Assembly: GCA_017644105.1 (NCBI GenBank)
Contig: JAEPMD010000029.1
Coordinates: 1-40,549, forward strand
Reading direction: 5' to 3'
DNA length: 40,549 nucleotides
Source: Rhizobiaceae bacterium
GTDB taxonomy: Bacteria > Pseudomonadota > Alphaproteobacteria > Rhizobiales > Rhizobiaceae
Every line of letters begins with the position of its first letter. The first letter of the stretch is position 1. Under the pieces are notes generated by a model. The model ran no database searches. It had not been told where the DNA came from and was given only the letters and a program-made list of their open reading frames with translations. A program made the translations under genes and the position numbers. Below are positions 33,024-40,549 of the stretch, piece by piece.

Positions 33024-33689
33024 CTAAAGAATTCCAAATATATGGCCGATCCCGTTGGGTGCCACAAAGACACCGCGATACATCATTTCCCCAGCCACAT
33101 AGAGGAGTACGAATAAACCCAACCAAGATATCCAAGGATAGCGGGTTAAAAGTTTCATAATCATCGTTGCAGCAAAGGCCATAAGTACGATCGCAAGACC
33201 CAAACCAAAGACCAACATTGTTGTGTCACCGTCGGCAATCGCCGCAACAGCGAGCACGTTATCAAGTGACATCGAGACATCAGCAATTGTGATGGATACC
33301 AGCGCTGAGAACATGGTTCTGCGCGGTGCTCCGGTATAACCTTCCTCAAGGTTTTCGGCCGTTTCCATCGCATGTTCAGCTTGTTCATCGACATTGTCTT
33401 TGATCTCGACATAAAGGCGCCAACACACCCAGAAGAGAAGTAGCGAACCGATAAACAAAATCCCGGGGACTTCCAAAAGACTTGTTGCGATGATCGCAAA
33501 GACAACACGTAAGACAGCGGCAATAACCATACCATACAAAATGGCTTTCTTACGCAATTCTGGAGACAGGCCAGCAGCGGCCATGCCAATAATCAGCGCA
33601 TTGTCACCCGACAAAATGAGGTCGGCAATGATGATCTTGCCAAAATCAAGGACATCCGCCCACCCCAGAGTTGAAATCCATTCCATCAT
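33024..33689 (-). CDS. TerC-family integral membrane protein (YjbE-like)
   Basis: The 221-residue protein has about seven helices and the two family motifs with acidic residues inside the membrane, DLILSGDNALIIGMAA near residue 25 and SMSLDNVLAVAA near 120. A charged cytoplasmic loop lies at about 92-113. TerC proteins are linked to metal ion (for example Mn2+) export and tellurite resistance. The ATG shares one base with the stop of the GMC oxidoreductase gene (TAATG), so the two are translated together; the reason for that pairing is not obvious. It could exchange metal needed in the pathway, but this is speculation. Confidence 0.88.
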   Translation of the reverse strand: MMEWISTLGWADVLDFGKIIIADLILSGDNALIIGMAAAGLSPELRKKAILYGMVIAAVLRVVFAIIATSLLEVPGILFIGSLLLFWVCWRLYVEIKDNVDEQAEHAMETAENLEEGYTGAPRRTMFSALVSITIADVSMSLDNVLAVAAIADGDTTMLVFGLGLAIVLMAFAATMIMKLLTRYPWISWLGLFVLLYVAGEMMYRGVFVAPNGIGHIFGIL

Positions 33690-35293
33690 TAGCCCGCATC
33701 CTCTAAAATCATGTCTGAAACTTTTTCACCGATCATTATGCAAGGTGCATTTGTGTTGCCCGACATAATTTGAGGCATGATCGACGCATCAGCGACGCGC
33801 AATCCCTCAACACCCTTAACGCGCAAACGTGCATCCACGACCGACATCTTGTCGCTATCGGGACCCATTTTACATGTGCCTGTAGGGTGGTAGATGGTGA
33901 CCGAAGTTTCTCTCGCCCAATCCAATGTTCCCTCATAATCATCAAACTCCACTTCACGACCTGGAGCGAATTCTTCGATGATATGAGATTTTAATGGCTC
34001 AAATTGCGCGATCTTACGCGCGATCTGAATGCCTTTTACTATCGTGTCCTGATCAAGCTGAGTGGCCAGATAATTTGGATGAATTTCTGGGTGATCACGA
34101 TAATCGCTTGATTTAAGCTGCAAATGGCCAGCACTTTCGGGGCGCATTTGCAAAACAGATGCCGTAAAGGCAGAAAATTTGTGAGGACCATCAGCTGGCT
34201 TTGTCGCACTAAATGGCTGAATGTGGAATTGAATATCCGGCGTCTCAAGGTCTGGATCAGTTTTCAAGAAGCCGGTTCCAAGACTTGCCGCCATTGCCAT
34301 TGGGCCTGAGCGCTTCAACGCATATTCAAGTGCAATAAACCCTTGCTTGAAGATGTTGTTGATTTCAACATTGATGGTCGAAAGATCCGTCTTGAAAACC
34401 GGGCGCGCTTGCAAGTGATCCTGCAAGTTTTTGCCAACGCCTTTAAGATCAACCTTTGTTTCAATACCAACTTTGGAAAGTTCTTCACCAGCTCCGATGC
34501 CAGACAACATGAGAATTTGCGGCGAGCCAATCGCACCAGCAGACAAGATCACTTCTTTACGTGCTTTGATAATGACATTCTTATTGCCAAGATAAGTGCT
34601 GACACCAACGGCTTTACCATTTTCGATGATGACTTTTTCGACTTGGTGTTTGGTGATGATCTCAAGATTTTCTCGATTGCGTGCTGGCTTTAAGTAAGCA
34701 ACAGCAGACGAACATCTTTTGCCATCAATCATGGTGAGCTGAAAATAACCAACACCTTCTTGATCGCCACTATTATAGTCAGAATTCTTTTTATAACCGG
34801 CTGCGACAGCTGCATCGATCCACTTGTCGACGACATCGCGTTTCAATCGGGTAGGCGACACAGACAAAGGACCGCTCTTACCACGATCTTCCGTTGTTTC
34901 GTCTCCGCCCCAAGTTTCAGCACGCTTAAAATAAGGTAGAACGTCTTTCCATGCCCAACCTTCATTTCCAAGTTGGCGCCAATGTTCATAGTCCTCAGCC
35001 TGACCACGGACATATAACAATCCGTTGATCGAGCTTGAACCACCCAAAACTTTTCCGCGCGGCCACGGAATGGAACGACCATTAATGCCAGGGTCGTTTT
35101 CAGTTTTGTAGCGCCAGTCCGTATTGGGGTTATCCATCGTTTTAAAATAACCCACAGGAATATGGATCCAAGGATTGGTATCCTTTCCGCCTGCCTCAAT
35201 CACCGCGACTTTATACTTTCCGTTTTCAGAAAGTCTGCCAGCGACAGCGCAGCCCGCAGAGCCCGCACCTACAACAACATAATCAAATTCCAA
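33689..35293 (-). CDS. GMC-family FAD-dependent oxidoreductase (choline/alcohol dehydrogenase-like)
   Basis: The protein has 534 residues if it starts at TTG 35293, which follows GGAG by seven bases and puts the FAD motif DYVVVGAGSAGCAVAGRL at the very N-terminus as usual. The open frame reaches 35512 but those residues overlap the divergent regulator. Other hallmarks are WPRGKVLGGSSSINGLLYVRG, LSAGAIGSPQILMLSGIG, and the active-site region YHPTGTCKMG with GNTNAPCIMIGEK at the end. GMC enzymes oxidise primary alcohols such as choline or polyethylene glycol; the substrate here is unknown. An IclR regulator is divergent to it. Confidence 0.9.
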   Translation of the reverse strand: MEFDYVVVGAGSAGCAVAGRLSENGKYKVAVIEAGGKDTNPWIHIPVGYFKTMDNPNTDWRYKTENDPGINGRSIPWPRGKVLGGSSSINGLLYVRGQAEDYEHWRQLGNEGWAWKDVLPYFKRAETWGGDETTEDRGKSGPLSVSPTRLKRDVVDKWIDAAVAAGYKKNSDYNSGDQEGVGYFQLTMIDGKRCSSAVAYLKPARNRENLEIITKHQVEKVIIENGKAVGVSTYLGNKNVIIKARKEVILSAGAIGSPQILMLSGIGAGEELSKVGIETKVDLKGVGKNLQDHLQARPVFKTDLSTINVEINNIFKQGFIALEYALKRSGPMAMAASLGTGFLKTDPDLETPDIQFHIQPFSATKPADGPHKFSAFTASVLQMRPESAGHLQLKSSDYRDHPEIHPNYLATQLDQDTIVKGIQIARKIAQFEPLKSHIIEEFAPGREVEFDDYEGTLDWARETSVTIYHPTGTCKMGPDSDKMSVVDARLRVKGVEGLRVADASIMPQIMSGNTNAPCIMIGEKVSDMILEDAG

Positions 35294-35308
35294 AAAAACG
35301 CTCCAGAT

Positions 35309-35329
35309 ACAAAAAATGAGACTTTTTGT
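35309..35329. promoter_or_regulatory. Inverted repeat in the GMC/IclR divergent promoter
   Basis: ACAAAAA and TTTTTGT (7-bp arms) flank a seven-base spacer. The site sits 16-36 bases upstream of the GMC start, suited to IclR-type binding. Low-complexity arms weaken the case. Confidence 0.35.
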
Positions 35330-35387
35330 CTTGTTTTTTCCTAAAAACCACTCTATATCTATTTTGAGGTGGATGTAAAGAGGGAGA

Positions 35388-36158
35388 ATGAAATTGAGTG
35401 AGGAAAGCCGGATTCCAACAAATTTAAGAACACTTCTTATTTTGGAAATATTGGGTCGCAGTGACAGCGCAATGACGCCAACCCAGATAAATGCGGAGCT
35501 TGGATTGCCCAAGCAAACCGTTCACAGACTTTGCACAACACTTGAAGCTGAAGGCTTTTTAATACGTGAGACAGATGGCAAGAGATTGCGTCCCAGCCGC
35601 AGATTGCGTTTGATCGCAAGCGGGCTTTTGCACGCTTCGCGTTTTCATATTACCCGCCACCAAATTCTGTTAGATATCGCGCGTGAGGTCAACGAAACTG
35701 TGAACATGGTCATTCCGGAAGAAACCGGCATGAATTATATAGATCGTGTCGAGGCCGATTGGCCGTTTCGCATTCAATTGCCGATTGGTTCAAACGTTCC
35801 GTTTCATTGTACAGCGAGTGGCAAAACTTTTATGGCCAGCATGCCAAAGGGTAAACGTGAGCAATTTGTTGCGGGTCTAAAGCTTGAGCAACTCACAGAC
35901 AAAACGCACATAACACCTGAAAGCCTTTTAGAAGATTTAAAGCAATGTCGGAAGCGCGGCTATGCGATCGATCAGGAAGAGTTCATGAAGGATATGGTCG
36001 CCATATCTGTTCCGGTAACGGATTCCCATGGTCGATTTGTTGCAGCCTTGGCGTTCCATGGACCTATCCAGCGATTGTCGCTGGAAGACTTGGAAGGGCG
36101 TAAACATTTCCTTTTAAAGGGTGCTGAAGCACTTAAGCACGCCCTTTTTGACACTTAG
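35388..36158 (+). CDS. IclR-family regulator next to the GMC/TerC genes
   Basis: The 256-residue protein has a winged helix (about 10-75: LRTLLILEILGRSDSAMTPTQI, LPKQTVHRLCTTLEAEGFL) and the IclR ligand domain (VPFHCTASGKTFMASMPKG, AIDQEEFMKDMVAISVPVTD). ATG 35388 lies very close to AGGGAGA, so the TTG two codons downstream could be the true start. It is divergent from the GMC gene and convergent with the zinc dehydrogenase gene ten bases away. It most likely controls the GMC-terC operon. Confidence 0.9.
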   Translation: MKLSEESRIPTNLRTLLILEILGRSDSAMTPTQINAELGLPKQTVHRLCTTLEAEGFLIRETDGKRLRPSRRLRLIASGLLHASRFHITRHQILLDIAREVNETVNMVIPEETGMNYIDRVEADWPFRIQLPIGSNVPFHCTASGKTFMASMPKGKREQFVAGLKLEQLTDKTHITPESLLEDLKQCRKRGYAIDQEEFMKDMVAISVPVTDSHGRFVAALAFHGPIQRLSLEDLEGRKHFLLKGAEALKHALFDT

Positions 36159-36168
36159 CATTCGTAAT

Positions 36169-37158
36169 CTAAGGTTTTAGCACGATCTTTGGCGCTGCGA
36201 CCTGACCGCTTAAAATGTCTTCAAATGCTTTCTGACCATCTGAAAGCGGGCGCTGTTCTGTCCATGACAGATCACCCAAGCGTCCATCAAATATGGCATG
36301 CGCCGTATCGATAAAGTCTTGATGCGTATATGTGTAAGAACCGATAAATGTGATTTCTTGCAAAGTCATGCGGCGAATATCAAGTCCGTCGCGCGCATCA
36401 CCCAATCCAATATGAACAATTGTTCCACCAGGTTTGATCTGTGCTGATGAAGATTTGCGTGTTGCATTAATACCCACGCCATCGATGATCACATCAAAAA
36501 TCGATTCACCCTTAATATCTTCGGGTGTGGTTGCATTCAGCCCAGTTTTTTCAATGACAAAATTTCTGCGCATCTCGTTGGGTTCGACCAGGGTGATATC
36601 TTTACAGCCAGCTGCTTTCAAACAAAGAGCGGCGCCCAAACCAATTGCGCCACCGCCAATTGCCATGGCTTTACAGTCTTCAATGGGCTTATGCGCATTC
36701 TCCTTTGCCAATTGAACAGCGTGCCAGCCACAACCAAGTGGTTCAGCAAGCGCTGCTTTTTCCAAAGGCACATGATCGGGAACATTGACCAAATTATGGG
36801 TCGGCATGGAAATCATTTGCGCGAACCCGCCTTCGCGTGGCGGCATGGAAATGATCTGGCGATTAACACATAAATTGGTTCGACCTTCTAAGCAGAATTC
36901 ACATTCTCCACAGCTGACAAGCGGATTAATTGTAACCCTTTGACCTTTTTGAGGACCTGACATGATGGTGCCGGCAGCTTCATGACCCAAAATAAGTGGG
37001 GCAGGGCGTCGTTCATCATGTCCCAAAAATGCGTGCATGTCGGAACCGCAAATACCGACGCTTTCGATTTGGATCAGAACTTCGTCATCTTTTGGTGCAG
37101 GATCTGCAAAATCTTTATATTCAAGTGTCTTTTCTGCTGTGTAAACCAAAGCCTTCAT
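36169..37158 (-). CDS. hpsP: Zinc-dependent medium-chain dehydrogenase (HpsP-like)
   Basis: This 329-residue MDR enzyme has catalytic zinc ligands in GICGSDMHAF (Cys37) and LILGHEAAG (His59, Glu60). Four structural zinc cysteines lie at 83, 86, 89 and 97 (CGECEFCLEGRTNLC), and the NAD loop is AIGGGAIGLGAALC. It resembles sorbitol/threonine-dehydrogenase-type enzymes. ATG 37158 overlaps the SDR stop (ATGA). In the known dihydroxypropanesulfonate cluster HpsO and HpsP are two dehydrogenases that interconvert the enantiomers; this gene's place beside an SDR, a HisD-like enzyme and a LacI gene supports HpsP, but sequence alone does not prove the substrate. Confidence 0.65.
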   Translation of the reverse strand: MKALVYTAEKTLEYKDFADPAPKDDEVLIQIESVGICGSDMHAFLGHDERRPAPLILGHEAAGTIMSGPQKGQRVTINPLVSCGECEFCLEGRTNLCVNRQIISMPPREGGFAQMISMPTHNLVNVPDHVPLEKAALAEPLGCGWHAVQLAKENAHKPIEDCKAMAIGGGAIGLGAALCLKAAGCKDITLVEPNEMRRNFVIEKTGLNATTPEDIKGESIFDVIIDGVGINATRKSSSAQIKPGGTIVHIGLGDARDGLDIRRMTLQEITFIGSYTYTHQDFIDTAHAIFDGRLGDLSWTEQRPLSDGQKAFEDILSGQVAAPKIVLKP

Positions 37159-37913
37159 TTTGCGGTAAATCCTCCATCGACCATAAGAACTTGACCGGTC
37201 ACATAAGCTGATGCGTCCGAACACAAAAATAATAGTGGCCCATCCATGTCAGACATTTCACCATTGCGCCCGATACAGGTTTGAACCGCATTGCGTTCTG
37301 CGCGTTCCGGATCATCAAAAACCGCAGCTGTTAGTCCTGTTTTGAAAAATCCGGGACCAATAGCGTTGGCATTAATGCCATGTTTTGACCAGCACTCAGC
37401 CATTGCGCGTGTCATTTGTCCAACGCCAGCTTTTGCTGCACCATAGGCAATGCCACCAGGAAAGGCTCTAAATGTTTGAAGGCTTGCGAAGTTGACGATG
37501 CGCCCCCAATTTTTTGCTTTCATGGAAGGAACAAATTGCTGGCTGAGAAAAAATGGCGCTGTCAGATTAATCGACATCGTAATGTCCCAACCTTCAGGCG
37601 TAACATCATCAGCCGTTTCGCGGGTATTTATACCGGCTGCATGAACTAGAATATCCGGCGCGCCAAACGGTTTTGCAATGGCTTCGGCAAGATCAGGGAT
37701 GCGGCTGCGATCGGCGATATCCCATGCGACTGCTGATGTCTGACCAGATGTTTCTCTACGCCAATCATTCAAATGCTCTTCGCGACGGGCAACACCGATC
37801 ACTTGTGCACCTTGTTCGGCCAAGAACTTTGCCGCATAACGCCCGAGGCCAGAACTTGCGCCGGTGACGCAAGCAATCTTTCCGTTTAGGCTGAATAAAT
37901 CAGACGATGTCAT
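37155..37913 (-). CDS. hpsO: Short-chain dehydrogenase (HpsO-like)
   Basis: The 252-residue classical SDR has the cofactor loop TGASSGLG (17-24), the catalytic Ser144, Tyr157 and Lys161 (FAS, then YGAAK), and a C-terminal ASAYVTGQVLMVDGGFTAK. Residues after the second strand (VARREE) suggest NAD or NADP cannot be separated by eye. It lies three bases after the HisD-like gene and overlaps the zinc dehydrogenase start. By analogy with Cupriavidus pinatubonensis hpsNOP it would oxidise or reduce C2 of 2,3-dihydroxypropane-1-sulfonate. A generic sugar or polyol dehydrogenase remains possible. Confidence 0.65.
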   Translation of the reverse strand: MTSSDLFSLNGKIACVTGASSGLGRYAAKFLAEQGAQVIGVARREEHLNDWRRETSGQTSAVAWDIADRSRIPDLAEAIAKPFGAPDILVHAAGINTRETADDVTPEGWDITMSINLTAPFFLSQQFVPSMKAKNWGRIVNFASLQTFRAFPGGIAYGAAKAGVGQMTRAMAECWSKHGINANAIGPGFFKTGLTAAVFDDPERAERNAVQTCIGRNGEMSDMDGPLLFLCSDASAYVTGQVLMVDGGFTAK

Positions 37914-37916
37914 GGC

Positions 37917-39224
37917 CTATTCTTCAGCTGTTAGATCAAATGTTTCATCTGGGAAATATTTCGCAAGACGAATATCAGCTGTACGCGCATGACCTTCCAT
38001 GCCTTCGAGGCGTGAAATACGTGCTGTCGCTTCGGCAATTGGTTTCGCGCCATCGCGCGTTGCTTGTTGCCAGGTTACAATTTTCATATATTTGTGAACG
38101 GATAGACCACCTGTATATGTCGCAGCACCAGATGTCGGCAGCACGTGGTTCGTGCCAGATGCTTTATCACCAAAAGCAACCGTCGTTTCTTCGCCCAAGA
38201 ACAATGAGCCATAGCATTTTAAGCGATCAAGCCACCACGGTAGATCCTGTGCTTGAACAGTTAAGTGCTCAGGTGCGTAATCATCGCTGGTTGCTGCCAT
38301 TTCTTCGCGGTCGTCACAAACGATCACTTCAGCATAATCACGCCAGGCAGCTTCGGCATTTTTTGAGTTAAGCTCAGGCAGATCAGCAATGAGTGGCGGA
38401 ACCAATTCCATCACTTTTTCTGCGAGCGCTTGATCGTCAGTCACCAACCAAACAGGAGAATTATAGCCGTGTTCAGCCTGACCAACTAAGTCACTTGCAA
38501 CAATGGCAGGGTCAGCAGTTTTATCGGCCAAGATTAAACTATCAGTTGGGCCGGCAAACATATCAATGCCAACGCGCCCAAATAAAATACGTTTTGCTTC
38601 AGCAACAAACTGGTTGCCCGGGCCTACAAGAATGTCAGCTTTTGGAAGACCAAATAGACCAAATGTCATGGAAGCAATCGCTTGAATGCCACCCATTGCC
38701 AAAATTGTATCAGCACCGCAAAGATGCGCCGCATAGATAATTGCAGGCGCAATTCCAACGCCAGGGCGTGGTGGTGAACATGCAACAATATGTTCTACAC
38801 CAGCAACTTTTGCAGTTGTTACCGTCATAATCGCAGACGCGATATGGCTGTAACGGCCGCCAGGGATATAACAACCCGCCGCCTGAACTGGGATGCTTTT
38901 TTGACCCGCTGTTAGGCCAGGGATGACCTCAATATCAATGTCCTTCAAAGTTTCCTTTTGAGCCTCAGCAAACTTTTTCACATTGGCATGAGCAAACTGG
39001 ATATCGCGCTTGAGCTTTTCAGGCACCAATGCGATCGCAGCATCAATATCTTCCTGCGTCAGGACAAGCGTGCCCTCATATTTATCGAATTTTGCAGCAT
39101 ATTCGAGCGCAACTTTATCGCCGCCAGCTTCAATATCATCAAGGACCTGTTGAACGGTTGCTTTTACATCTGTTGCATCAGATGATGACGTTAAATCTGC
39201 TTTTTTTAGGTAGTTGCGTGCCAT
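37917..39224 (-). CDS. hpsN: HisD-like dehydrogenase, probable sulfopropanediol 3-dehydrogenase
   Basis: The 435-residue protein is of the histidinol-dehydrogenase family with all four zinc ligands (Gln249 and His252 in VGQAEHG, Asp353 in FGDKASGTNHVLP, His412 in EGMEGHARTADIR) and the Glu319-His320 catalytic pair (YAPEHLTV). It is not in a his operon but leads an SDR and a zinc dehydrogenase gene and faces a LacI regulator. That is the hpsR/hpsNOP arrangement, in which HpsN oxidises (R)-2,3-dihydroxypropane-1-sulfonate through the aldehyde to sulfolactate with two NAD+. True HisD is the alternative, but context argues against it. Confidence 0.75.
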   Translation of the reverse strand: MARNYLKKADLTSSSDATDVKATVQQVLDDIEAGGDKVALEYAAKFDKYEGTLVLTQEDIDAAIALVPEKLKRDIQFAHANVKKFAEAQKETLKDIDIEVIPGLTAGQKSIPVQAAGCYIPGGRYSHIASAIMTVTTAKVAGVEHIVACSPPRPGVGIAPAIIYAAHLCGADTILAMGGIQAIASMTFGLFGLPKADILVGPGNQFVAEAKRILFGRVGIDMFAGPTDSLILADKTADPAIVASDLVGQAEHGYNSPVWLVTDDQALAEKVMELVPPLIADLPELNSKNAEAAWRDYAEVIVCDDREEMAATSDDYAPEHLTVQAQDLPWWLDRLKCYGSLFLGEETTVAFGDKASGTNHVLPTSGAATYTGGLSVHKYMKIVTWQQATRDGAKPIAEATARISRLEGMEGHARTADIRLAKYFPDETFDLTAEE

Positions 39225-39269
39225 GTCAGTCTCGTTATACTAAGGAAATTGAAAGATTGTCTGGTCGTC

Positions 39270-39287
39270 AATGTAAGCGCTTACATT
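39270..39287. promoter_or_regulatory. LacI-family operator between the hpsN-like and LacI genes
   Basis: AATGTAAGCGCTTACATT is a perfect 18-bp palindrome of the LacI-operator type, 46 bases from the hpsN-like start and 58 bases before the LacI start. A further half-site, TGTAAGCGG, lies at about 39310-39318, just before the LacI ribosome site. Confidence 0.85.
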
Positions 39288-39344
39288 TGCTTTTGCAATA
39301 GTTATTTGCTTGTAAGCGGAGGAATTTTTTTGAGGAATCACAAA

Positions 39345-40370
39345 ATGAGCAAACCGCCACTGCCAAAATTAGAAGACGTAGCACGTCTGGCAGGAGTATC
39401 CACAGCCACCGTTTCGCGCTGTTTAAATCAACCAAATCAGGTGGTTGAAGCAACGCGTAAACGCGTTCAAAAGGCGGTGGACGAATTGGGGTATATGCCC
39501 AATTTCAATGCAAGATCACTTGCAGCGAAGCGATCAAAAATCGTTGGCGCGGTGATTCCCACAATGGAGAACGCCATCTTTGCGCGCGCCTTACAGGTTT
39601 TCCAGGAACGTCTGAGCGACGAAGATTTTGATTTATTGGTTGCATCATCTTCGTACAAAGCAGATGTAGAAGAAAAACAGATTCGTTCCTTGGTTTCGCG
39701 AGGTGTAGATGGACTTTTATTGATCGGGACCAAGCGCGATCCAAAAATTTATGAATTCCTGCAGGAACGCGAAATACCTTTTGTTATTGCTTGGAGCTTT
39801 TATGATAAGCTTCCTGCGCCGAATTATGGGCAAATGGTGGGCTTTGATAACAAGAAGGCGATGGCGTCAATTGTTCAACATGTGATCGATAAAGGCCACC
39901 GCAAGATATTTATGCTGGCAGGTATTGCTGATAACAATGATCGTGCAATGTCACGTATCGAAGGTTTTACATCTAAAATGATGGAGATCGGTGTTGAAGA
40001 TCCGACATATATTCAATGTGAATATGACATTGATAAAGCACGTAAGGCTTTTGCGGGGATGCGACAGTCTCTGGGGACTCCAACCGCTTTGATTTGTGCC
40101 AATGATGTGCTCGCCGTTGGTGCGGTGCTCGAAGCTCAATCGCAAGGCCTCAAAGTTCCTGATGACATTTCGATCACAGGATTCGATGATATTGAAATCG
40201 CGTCAATAATTTCACCGCCATTAACAACGGTCCACGTTCCTCATGGTTTACTGGGATTACATTCGGCCAATACCTTGTTGGCAAAAATCAATGATGAACC
40301 ATCAATTGCTGATATGGAACTGGGCACCAGGATTGTAGAGCGCCAATCATTATCAGCCCCTAATACTTAA
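39345..40370 (+). CDS. hpsR: LacI-family regulator (HpsR-like)
   Basis: The protein has 341 residues from ATG 39345, which follows GAGGAA; the frame is open upstream through the operator, so the longer start is rejected. The DNA-binding head KLEDVARLAGVSTATVSRCLNQ is followed by the hinge helix (YMPNFNARSLAAKRS) and a periplasmic-binding-like core with IVGAVIPTMENAIFARAL, KIFMLAGIADN, ALICANDVLAVGAV and DDISITGFDDIEIAS. It probably represses the divergent hpsN-like operon and itself through the palindrome at 39270. The hpsR name rests on the neighbourhood only. Confidence 0.85.
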   Translation: MSKPPLPKLEDVARLAGVSTATVSRCLNQPNQVVEATRKRVQKAVDELGYMPNFNARSLAAKRSKIVGAVIPTMENAIFARALQVFQERLSDEDFDLLVASSSYKADVEEKQIRSLVSRGVDGLLLIGTKRDPKIYEFLQEREIPFVIAWSFYDKLPAPNYGQMVGFDNKKAMASIVQHVIDKGHRKIFMLAGIADNNDRAMSRIEGFTSKMMEIGVEDPTYIQCEYDIDKARKAFAGMRQSLGTPTALICANDVLAVGAVLEAQSQGLKVPDDISITGFDDIEIASIISPPLTTVHVPHGLLGLHSANTLLAKINDEPSIADMELGTRIVERQSLSAPNT

Positions 40371-40549
40371 TTTCTCTCAGGCCAATTTTACACCATAAAC
40401 TTTGGTTTATTCGCGGCGATAATACTTTTGAGCTATAGATTTTGCGGTCTACAAGCGCTATCGAGGAATTAAAGAAGTGGCTCGGCAATTTTGAACAAGA
40501 GATTTAAGTGAAATTTTGACCTGTCAGTGGCACTTTGTGCTGAACACAG
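40371..40549. other. Right-hand end, no gene recognised
   Basis: About 180 bases follow the LacI stop. No terminator hairpin and no start of a convincing gene were seen; the only open frame with protein-like character is about 20 residues and ends at TAA 40506. Confidence 0.4.

Noticed and set aside
35294-35512. N-terminal extension of the GMC oxidoreductase frame
   Set aside because: The extra 73 residues overlap the divergent IclR gene and its promoter, and a good ribosome site precedes TTG 35293, right before the FAD motif.
36116-36149. Stem overlapping the 3' end of the IclR gene as a terminator
   Set aside because: The pairing has bulges and mismatches, and lies inside coding sequence; only the T run is suggestive.
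37917-39224. Histidinol dehydrogenase of histidine biosynthesis
   Set aside because: The family and zinc ligands fit, but the neighbours are dehydrogenases and a LacI regulator rather than his genes.
39249-39344. N-terminal extension of the LacI regulator
   Set aside because: It would translate the operator palindrome and put 32 residues before the helix-turn-helix; ATG 39345 has a proper GAGGAA site.
40448-40506. Short frame ending in LGNFEQEI near the right edge
   Set aside because: It is only about 20 residues after an in-frame stop and has no start or ribosome site.

Overview
The window reads as the chromosome of an alphaproteobacterium, probably a marine member of the Hyphomicrobiales/Rhodobacterales side. 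The reasons are AT-leaning but balanced composition, the gene families present (TRAP transporters with fused QM subunits, an ALDH16-type double aldehyde dehydrogenase, NsrR of the Rrf2 family, a dihydroxypropanesulfonate-type dehydrogenase set) and FNR/FixK-like boxes. The genus cannot be fixed from the sequence alone. No rRNA, tRNA, CRISPR array or prophage was recognised.

Layout. 1-1146: an incomplete IS3-family element that has cut off the C-terminal two thirds of a sorbitol/mannitol-type ABC binding protein, followed by a gene-poor gap. 1905-8251: housekeeping and stress genes, namely transhydrogenase pntAB, a VIT/CCC1 metal transporter, the NAD(P)HX repair enzyme and a universal stress protein. 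The VIT and stress-protein genes carry FNR/FixK-like boxes with identical spacing to a -10-like hexamer. 8286-10858: an OxyR-like LysR regulator without the peroxidatic cysteine, divergent from a 43-residue membrane peptide, a strong RNA hairpin, and an SbtA-SbtB bicarbonate permease/PII-like pair. 10970-18031: a DUF533 protein, a galactose 1-dehydrogenase-like enzyme, an NsrR/truncated-haemoglobin module with a small membrane protein, DeoC plus ALDH16, and a uracil-DNA-glycosylase-like protein.

18035-29005: a galactoside catabolic locus. A binding protein, two permeases and an ATPase import the sugar; cytoplasmic alpha-galactosidase (GH36) and beta-galactosidase (GH42) release galactose; 2-keto-3-deoxygalactonate kinase and 2-keto-3-deoxy-6-phosphogalactonate aldolase carry out the end of the De Ley-Doudoroff route. 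The dehydrogenase at 11869 would supply the first step, while a lactonase and galactonate dehydratase are not in this window. An IclR regulator sits at the divergent promoter.

29149-40370: a second catabolic locus. It has a TRAP transporter (DctP plus fused DctQM), a GMC oxidoreductase translationally linked to a TerC-family membrane protein, an IclR regulator, and a compact three-gene set (HisD-like, SDR, zinc MDR) divergent from a LacI regulator across a perfect 18-bp palindrome. This set matches the HpsN/HpsO/HpsP/HpsR arrangement for 2,3-dihydroxypropane-1-sulfonate. No sulfolactate-cleaving enzyme is present here, so the later steps must lie elsewhere if the assignment is right. I found no clearly unprecedented system. 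The most noteworthy items are the altered OxyR beside sbtAB with its leader peptide and hairpin, the paired FNR-like promoters, and the hps-like locus.
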